Below the pieces are notes generated by a model. It was not told the origin of the DNA. It did not search any database and worked only from the letters and a program-made list of their open reading frames with translations. DNA of 64,000 nucleotides from Ancistrus triradiatus (taxonomy: Eukaryota; Chordata; Actinopteri; Siluriformes; Loricariidae): positions 186,001 through 250,000 of the forward strand of contig JAJAGP010000209.1 of NCBI GenBank assembly GCA_025084515.1, given 5' to 3'. Position 1 is the stretch's first letter. Every line of letters begins with the position of its first letter. A program made the position numbers and the translations under genes. Shown here in pieces: positions 35,001 to 44,981 of the stretch.

Positions 35001-38000
35001 TCACTTAGGAATAACCATGATTTGTGACAAGGATATATAGCTTCTAAATGACCCAAACAACGCCACAAAATAACTGAATGAATACCTCTATAATTCAGAC
35101 TCAACAAAACTGTATGCTGTGCACTTTACAAAGCTGGAATTCATGGCTGGGTTGCCATTCCCTAACAACACTGGCAACTGTGCCATGACTATGACCATGT
35201 CCAATGATTGGTTTGCATGAAACTATGACAGCAGCTTCATAGCCGCATATGACCGCCACTGTGTAAAACTTTTTCCTGATGGCTTGCAATTTTGGGACCG
35301 TGAACCTTTATATTCTAAAGACTGTTAACTTGCCTTCGCACTTGTAATTTGTTGGCTATTACATGACCATACAAAGCCATCATTAATGATAGTCACATCA
35401 TGGCTCCCAATATCATTAGGGACTCAACATACTTAACAGTTGTCATTGTGGCTTCAAGGCATTTTCAGGTTTTGTGTTCAGATTTTGGGCTTGTTACATG
35501 ACCTTGGATGCAATTGGTACTGAATGGCAACCCAGCCTTGACTTCCAGCTATGTAAAGCTCATGGTGTAGTTTTGAAGTTCTGAAATACAGATTGTGAGG
35601 TATATACAGTGGGTACCAAAAGTTTGAGACAAGTCATATGATCAGCAGTACAATTCGAGTGGCACACTTTTGCTAAAGTTCAGAATGTATTAGTATTTGA
35701 TATGTTTCCTCTTTTGCTGTAATGACAGTGTACATTTGAGCTGGCATGAACTCCACAACATTGTGTAAAATGTAATGATTCATGTTGTCCCAGCAAGATT
35801 TCACAATATTCCAAACAGCATCTAATCATGTTATTGAATGCTTGGCAAACAGTTCCATAACACAGCTTCATGGCAACAAGATCTTTGACATAGAAAACGG
35901 TCACAAATTTGACATTTTATGACAGCTCACATCTGATGAATTAGTTGTCATGTTCCTGATTCCCGATTTACTGATTGACAGATGGTTTTGAGGTTTCGGC
36001 GACCTTTAAGGGGCGACCAATCGTCATAAGAGAAGTCGTGCAATCAAATAAAGTTGTGGGACAAATAAAAAGCTGCACTGTTCAATAGACTGTTCAATTT
36101 TTCTGTGCAAAACACACTAACCCACACTCCATTCACTGCCAGAGAAGCCCAAGCGTGCAGTGTGGCTCACTTTTCTTTATATGCACAACTCCAATATGTA
36201 GCAAAACATTAGACATTTATGGCATCTTTCATACAGTTACAATGTATATACACAATATATAATAATACAGCATATAATAAAATATCATAAATAATAATGC
36301 ATCTGAATTCCTATTCAAACACAAATTAACTTGTCTCTTGTGTCTCTTGTTTACTTCACATGGTAGCAAACATATAGGCATATTGTTATACATATATAAA
36401 ATAGTGTAGACATGATTTTTGAGCAAAGAAAATTTTTTATCTTAAAATTAAGATAAGCTTAAGATTTGTCTTTTATTTAAGTATCACCTAAAATACCCAG
36501 TTTCATTCCATTCCATAGCTTTTCTTCTTGAAAAGCCCAGTTTGTTACAAATAAGTGTCTGACAACCTACAGCATGTGTACCATTAAGATGCCAAAACTG
36601 ATTTGGAGTAATGAGCAAATAGAATGGGGAAGCTGATTTACATAGCAATGTAGCTCATAAACAGATAATTTACATTTACAGCATTTAGCAGATGCCCTTA
36701 TCCAGAGCGACTTACAATTGATACAGTCTTACAATCCAAGCAATTGTGGGTTAAGGGCCTTGCTTAAGGACCCAAAAGTGGCAGCTTGGCAGAGGTGGGA
36801 TTTGAACTCTGGACCTTGTGGTCCATAGTCCAGTACCTTACCCGCTAGGCTACCACAGTCTAATGTCATTAGATGATTGCCCACATATAATACTGATGCT
36901 TAGGTGTACTGTGTTAGACTTAAAGTGACTTGTTGCATATTTATGAATGCTCACATCCTCAGTTAAGATCATACCTCCCCCTTGTGGTAGGAATACATTG
37001 CTACAATATAAGAGCACGGCATCCAAATGCTGCAGTATGGCCACATTGACCTGAGCATCTCCACACTCAGCAAACAAGGAATACAAACATTTCCCAGTGC
37101 TTCTTTTCTAAGCGTGCTGTAAAATAACATTCATTCTTAATAGTTGTTGGTTTTCGTTTATTCATGTAACAGTAATAACGAATAGACAAATAAAGGCATC
37201 TTTAGGCTAGGGGTGATTCCCATAAAGAATCATTTGGATGTTCCTCTGAATGAACAAAAGAACAGACCAACTCTTTACTCGAAACTCACTTATAATAGAA
37301 AACAGTTTATGTGAAGCTTCTACACAGTTTTGTTGAGTGTGCTCATCTAGTCTTTGGTGAAAGGGTTTGGTACATGAAGCTCTAAGGTCATGTTCAGAGT
37401 TGAAAAGTTAAATCTAACCGATACATCGAAAGACATGCAGATAAAGTAGTTTGCATTCAGAGCCTGGATGTGCACTTAAATATATTATATAATAACTGCA
37501 ACATATTCAGATTAAGGAAATTGTCTGTGTGTGGGCAGCATGGTAATGCAAGTGGTTAACTCTGTCGCCTCACAGCTTCTGGCATCCCCAGTTCAATTCT
37601 CGGTCTAGACTCAACCTGTGTGGAGTTTGCATGTTCACTCTGTGTGCACTTGGGTTTTCTCTGGGTACTCGCGTTTGCGTCAGCTTTCCAAAGACATGTG
37701 TTCAATGTGTGTGTGTGTGTGTGCTTTATCTAGGATTGGTTCCTGCCTGGTTCCTTCCTGCCACAACTATGAACTGGATTAAGCAGGTATGAAGACGAAT
37801 GAGCGAATGAAGAATCAGTGTGTAGTAGAGCTCTAAGTGCATGAGCTTCTTTCAAGTGCATCTTTAAATCATCCCTTTAAATCAAGCACTTGGCTTTAAC
37901 TGCAAATGAAGTCAGGTATTGAGCAGATAAACAGATCACAATTGAAGGCTCCAATAAGACCCCAGTCCTACAATGGTACTATTAAGGAACTGCACACCAG

Positions 38001-41000
38001 TTGACTCACAGCTCCAGAGATCCCCATTTTGATTTTCAGCTTGTGGAAATTGAATTTTCTCATTGAGTCTGCCCTGGTTTCCTCCAGGTGCTCTGGGTTC
38101 TTTCCAAATTCCAAGGTATGCATTAGGTGACTAGGTTTCTCTAGTGTCCCAGTGTTTGTGAGTGAATGTGTGTGTCACATGGTGGCTGGTTTGGACCCAG
38201 GCACAGAGTGGCACTGGCCTCCTCCTCTGGAAGTGCTGGAGCCTAAACCAGATTGTATTTGAGTCCCAGAGAAGAAGGACCCCCTATTATATTACTTATA
38301 TATTCTATCTATTGTATATTGTTTGTATGATGACATACATGAGTAAAAAAGAGAGCAAATGTGTTTGTGTAACTGTGTAATCTGGATCGGATCCTGAGAT
38401 TGCAGGATTACTAGGCATGCACCCTACCACCATACCACAAGTGAGAGTTAGTGTGCATCTAAAAACAACAATGTTCCTATTTCAAAATGGAAGAGATATA
38501 GATTGTGTTTCCTGCTTTCTTTCCACAACTGTAAACTTAATAATTTCTTGACTGTGTGTTTCCGCTGAAGCACACAAATATCATGGTACCATTTACCGGC
38601 AGCTTCTCAAACAAAGAAATCATACTTATGCTGACTCTTGGCCAGTTCAAATAGCATGTCAGTCAGGTGCAGCCCATTAACATTAAATCTGTTAACACAT
38701 GATAGCACTGTGACTTCTGGACAATGCAGTTCAATGGGCTTTCGACTGCACAGAAAGCCTCTGTCACCCTCTAGTGGTGCCTGCGATAGATAGTGCCCTC
38801 TCTAGTGTCAGTTCCAGCTCTATGCCCTGTGGTGTCATGTAGACCCTTGATCCATGTGATCTCGTTATGAATGAATGAATGAATGAATACCGTACAAAAT
38901 AAGTGTGATCCTTTCCCAGATGGAACTGCTTTTTCAGAGGGAAGGCTTTGTGGTCATTTTATAAAGTCCTCTATTTTTAAACTTTATAACGACGTAAGAC
39001 CAGCTTTGATAAAACTTTCCCTGGTGTCTGTCTCATTCTTTCATAAAGTTTTGAATTCTCACTTTTTTATTTTTAAATGTATTTATATGGTAAGTATGCA
39101 AATAAAATAGCAAATAAACAAATTACAGATGTCACCAATCAATTTTTGTTTAAAATGTTAACATTTTGGTTTGATGAAACAAATTAAATTATTTAATTAA
39201 TGGGTTTTTTTTTTTTTTTACCTCAAATCAACTATAGGAAAAATATGGAATCACCTTGTCATTTATATTTCTAAAACAAATGCTAGCAGAAGTCTAAAAA
39301 TACTATTGCAGCTAGAGCAACTAAGATTTCAAAGTACCAGGATAAAAAACTCAAAGCAATATGCTCTGAAATTAGAAAATAGAAAATAAAATGATTGGGT
39401 GATGTTGAACATTGCTTGATTTATTGTAGAATATTGTATATAGTTCATTGTTTTTTATAAGTGAAGTTCATGCTTCAAAGGTTTCAGGGAGTCAAAAACG
39501 CCTGGGGTGGATCAATATATTTTTATGCTTTATAATTTCATAATTGTTTCCTCTAATGGACCTGGAAAAATCTCATCAATTAATTCATTTTAATTAAATA
39601 GTACAATTAAACTATTTAATTACATTTGTTTGAATAAATACTTCAGGAAGCTAGAATGTTAGCTATTACTTTTTGTGTGTGTCATATCTGTAATATGTTC
39701 ATTTGCTACAAAGTAAGGAAAGCTGGATGAACAGCCTAAAAATGTAATGATTTCATCATTTTTGCCAGGGGTAGTATTCTTTTATGACTTTATGATTGCT
39801 CACCTGGTTTCTGACACTATGTTAGTGAGAGCTCCTCCCTGGAGATACTCCATAATAACCCAGAGCTCCTCCTCGACCAGAGCACTCTTAAACATCTCCA
39901 CCACATTCTTATGCTGGTAGTCTCGCATGATCACCACCTACAAATGAATACACATACAAATGTTTAATCCTGCATGAAAAAACATATGCTTGGACTCGTA
40001 ACGAATGAGTCATGTGATCACAGCTAGACTGAATTACGGAAAGCTAAAATATATATCACAAGTTTACTTCAGACAGTGTAACACAATTTTGTTTTGTAAT
40101 AGACAACTACTCTGAAGTCGAAAGAAGATGGCATAAACATAAGTTGGTCTTTCAAGCAACATTAGAGAATTGCTCAGCAACTCTATTCAGGCAGCTTATC
40201 TTTTAGGTTTGATAGATAATACTAAGAATAAAACCAAGTTCTTATTTAATGCAGCATCTAAATCTATTTATGATTCTCTAACGCCTCTTAGCAGGGTGAT
40301 GCAGCACATTCACTTCACAGCTCCAGTGTCCTTGGGTCAATTTCGACCTCAGACTCTGCCTGTATGGAGTTTGCTTGTCCTTACTGTGTCCACATGGGTT
40401 TTCTCCCATATTCCAAATACATATGTGTTAGGTTAACTGGTGTATCTAGACTGCCCTTAGTGTGTGAGTCTTTGAGTGTGTGTGGATTGGAGTTCGGTCT
40501 AGGGTTGTTCCTGTCTTGCTCTCTGTACCGTCAGCTAGGCACCGACTTTCCCATGGCCAGGATTAAGCGGAAAAGAAAATGAATGAATGAATAATGACTC
40601 TTAGCCATCTACATTTAAGCATTTAGTAGATACAATCTTACAGTAGATAATTCAAGCAGGTGTGGTTTAACCTTGCTCAACCTGCTAGCCTTGCTCAACT
40701 GTCCAACAGTGATGACTAGGCAGTGCCCCCACCCCTGGATGTTCTGGTCCAAATAGCCATTTCTTATTCTCTAATGCCTCCAGATCTTTGCAGCAAAGTA
40801 GCAATCATTTTTGGGTCACTTTAGGAGGACAATAGAAGCTAAAATGGTCCAGATACAGCGGCAGACTCCTCTAAAGCAATCACATGTAGTTGATTCTATA
40901 CCATAGAGGTTAATTCTAGAATACTTTTAGAATTACAGTCAGTAACTGCTAGCCCTTACTAAATATCAGAAACATACTGCTCCACTAGCACCATGCAAAG

Positions 41001-44000
41001 ATATTCATAGAACCAGATCTTGACCCCTCAGATCAGTTCAGCTACTGCCCATTCTTCAAAACCCCTTTCAAGAGAAATGTTTTTAATTGGAATAATAAGC
41101 ATGATGTATTTTAGTTGGGTTTGAGAAAGCATAGTATTGAAATAATTAATGATGGGGGTTTTTTGCCTTAGATTGTGGCTGTGCATCTGTTTGGGTACTG
41201 TTAGATTTAGATACTGTTAGACCCTGTTAAAAATGAAATACTAATTGACAGAATACAAAACACAAGTTCTTACTTGGCATTTCTTGCTTGCAGTCAGTTA
41301 CTCTTTGTTAAAGCCAGCAGATAATTGTTTTCATTATTTCTATACAGCCACTAGTGGCCAAAATATACTCACTCGCTGAACCACAAATGCAACCAAAAAA
41401 GAATCAATTAAAGTATCAAATATTTTTTTAAGATTATCTAACCTCATTGAAGAGCAGCTCTCGTCTCTGTTGCCTCCTCAGGTCCATCATCTTGACTGCT
41501 ACCAGTCGACCGCTGTGCTTTTCTCGGGCGATACACACCACCCCTGTGGATCCCTCACCAATCTTAACAAAGTTCTCCAGGTATGAGCGTGGGTCACCCT
41601 TGTCCACCACCATCTGTAGAGCTGCTTTAAATTGTTCATGGGTGACTTTGGGTGGGTCCGGTGGAGGCCTCGGGGCTGGGTGTTGGTGTAGTCTGAAAGC
41701 AGGAGAACACGTCCCAGCCGGGTTGGTGGCTAAAGAGCCAGTGGGTGAAGGCCGGGGCTGGGATGGACTGTCCTGCCTAGGGTAGAGGCTCGGATTGGGA
41801 CAACCCGAGTGCCTTAGGAAAGGTTCAGGAATTGATGGCCGGAAACTGATGTTGGGTGACAGACCGATTGTATAGCTGGAGGATGATCGCACAGTCCTTT
41901 GGGGCCTTGTTCCACTCACGAGGGGACTGCTGGCACCGCTGTGAAAGAAGCCTGGCTGAGGTCTCAGGACAGTGTCTGTGTGTAACTATAAAAGAAAAAG
42001 GATAAGTATTGCCTTATGTTCCAGGTCTAAAGTTATCTATTGCTAATTAAAATGTTCATTATTTCATTCATTTGCTATGTAAAGAAGACTTGCCATCCTC
42101 ACACTCATTGCTATCCTAGCGTTCCACACTTACTTAAAACGTTTACTCCCAAGAGCACAAGCACTTCCAAAAATAGCATCCCTGCAACACAGGAACATTG
42201 CAGGTCTAAGTGCTTTGCGTCAGTTTTTAGCACCTCGGGATATCATAAAAATTCATTACACAGGCTTCACAGACTGGGAAGTGTGCCAGCATACACCAGC
42301 TAAATACCACAGAAAGGAATTAAAACCTGAAAACTAAAGCCTCATACTGAGATTGTAATTATAATGCTGTTCCAAGATTCGACTGCATACACACATTTAT
42401 ATTCTACAGAAAAATACATTATAAAAATGTAATGTGGTGGAGGGGAAAATACTGTACGAAATATTATGTCAAAACGTTACATCAGTATATCATTGTGGTA
42501 CAGAGACTTGGAAACACTTATATTGTATTGGAAATAGAATTGGATTAGTCTTATGTCTGTAGCTTCAGCTTCCCCCTGGTGGTATTATAATATCAAATAA
42601 GTATTGATTCGTGTGCATGAATGCTTGTGAACATACAGGACATTAATCAAGAGGACACTAGGAAGCAGGTAGTATGGCAGAGTGTAACTGGAGAATAAAA
42701 CAAGCTTAAATGAAATGAATGACCATTTATACTCTGTATTTATTCATTAAGAGGTCTAATTCACTGGGGAATGTCAGAAATGTATAAACAACACTCAAAC
42801 CAGCAATGTAAAGATCAGTGAATGTAGCTTGAATTAAATAACTATTTATTTACTTATTAAGCTATTGCAATTGTTGTATTAGTATAATTTGTATTATATT
42901 ACATTGCATTTTTCTTCTGGTTCTCAAATGTATATTAAAGGCAAAGCTCTATTTTTATTGATTCATTCACTTTCTTATCCGTTTAATCTTGGACAAGGTT
43001 GCGGGGGAGGCGGAACCAGGAACAACCCTAGACAGGGTGCCAATCCATCGTAGGGCACACACCAACACACTCGGGCCACTTTAGCATAATCAATCAACCT
43101 AAAGCATGTCTTTGGCCTGTGGGAGCAAACTGGAATACCCAGAGTAAACCCATACAGACACAGGGACGACATGCAGACTCCACACAAAAAGGACCCAGAC
43201 TTCTCCATATGGGATCGAACCTTGGACCCTATCCCTGTGAGGCAACAGTGCTACCTACCAAGCCACTGTGCCACCAGGCTTTATCTTACCAGGCAAAAAT
43301 ATAAACCAGATTCTGGTCAACAACTGAAAATCTAATGTAATCAGTAGACTCTACGTTTGGCCAATTGACATTGAACTATAAGTTAGCAGGGTTTTTTGTA
43401 TATTTCTTTGTTTGTTTTGTCTGCTGAGCTTAGTTTTTTATGTTCTAATACAAACAGTTTGCCTGGCATTCAATATTTAGATTTTGTTGTATTTTCTCAT
43501 TTTTACTGTAGTGTTAATAGAGGGATATTCAAAAAATGCCAGCTACCTAAAAATGTTCATAATTATCGAGTGTTATGTGAACTTTCTGTTTCATGCAGTG
43601 TAACAACAAAGCAATTCTCAGTGCATACGTGTGAAGAACACTCAGATTTGCCACGTTATTTTGAGGCATTTACACAAATTCAGTGGTAGCATTACTTTTG
43701 AGTAAACTAAAACTTCACACAGCAATACAAAAGATGTGGTGTCAGCTACATAGCCTTGGCTTTCTTCCCTAATTTGCAAATACCTGATATAGTCAACTGT
43801 TTTGTTTTCTTCCCTAGGCTATTTCTGATGCATTCTCTGTTTCTGCATATAAGCTTACATTTCCAACTGAATTGAATCCTGCTTACAGATAAAAGTTGAC
43901 TCACATCATACACTGTATATGAAAACTGGGTACATGCTTGCTCATTCTCTAAGATCAGCGTAAGAAGAGTTAAAACCTAACTATATACACATCATACACT

Positions 44001-44894
44001 CACCAGCCACTTCTTTAGGACACTTTGCTAATACTAGGTTGGATCCCCTTTTGCCTTCAGAACTGCTTTAATTCTTTGAGGCATAGATTCAACAAGGTGC
44101 TGGAAACGTTCTTCAGAGATTTTGTTCTCAACTAACAAGATAGCATCATGCTGCAGATTTGTCAGCTGTACATCCATGTTGTGAATCTCCAGTTCCACCA
44201 CATCCCAAACGTCTGGTTGAGGCAACCTGAGTAGAATGAACTCGTGGTCATTTTGAGTGGAGTGGCACTCCTTGTGGTCTTCTGCTGCAGTAGCTCATCT
44301 GCTTCAGGTTTCTACATGTTGTGCATTCAGATATGCTCTTCTGCATATCTTGGTTGTAACGACAGGGTATTTGAGTCAATGTTACCTTTCTATCAGCTCA
44401 AGCCAGTCTGGCCATTTTCCTCTGACCACTGATATCAACAAGGCATTTTTCCAAGAGAACTGCTGCTCACTCGATATTTTCTCTTTTTTGGACCATTTTC
44501 TGTAAATCCTAGAGATGACAGTGTGTGAAAATCCCAGTAGATCAGCAGTTTCTGAAATACCTCGATCAGCCTGTCTGGCACCAACAACCAGGCCTTGTTC
44601 AAAGTCAATTAAATCACCTCTCTCCCACATTCTGATACTCAGTTTGAACTTCAGCAGATAGTCTTCACCATGCCTGCATGCCTAAATGCACTGTTTGATG
44701 CCATGTGGTTGGCTGATTAGATGTTTGCATAAACTAGCAGTTGAAGAGGTGTACCTAATAAAGTTGTTGGTGAGTGCACATACATATACAGTACATACTT
44801 TTTCAAGTTATTTACTGAAAGTTATATTCTATAACCACATTTCCATTCTGCACCAGAATACAGATTTCTGTGCTGAGGCTATTATATATCACTG

Positions 44895-44981
<87 letters not shown>

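Noticed and set aside
600..43278. tRNA-like B-box sequences (GGTTCGATCC, GGTTCAAATC) at several sites
   Set aside because: Each is the head of a SINE with a shared non-tRNA body and tail. None folds into a complete cloverleaf that I could support.
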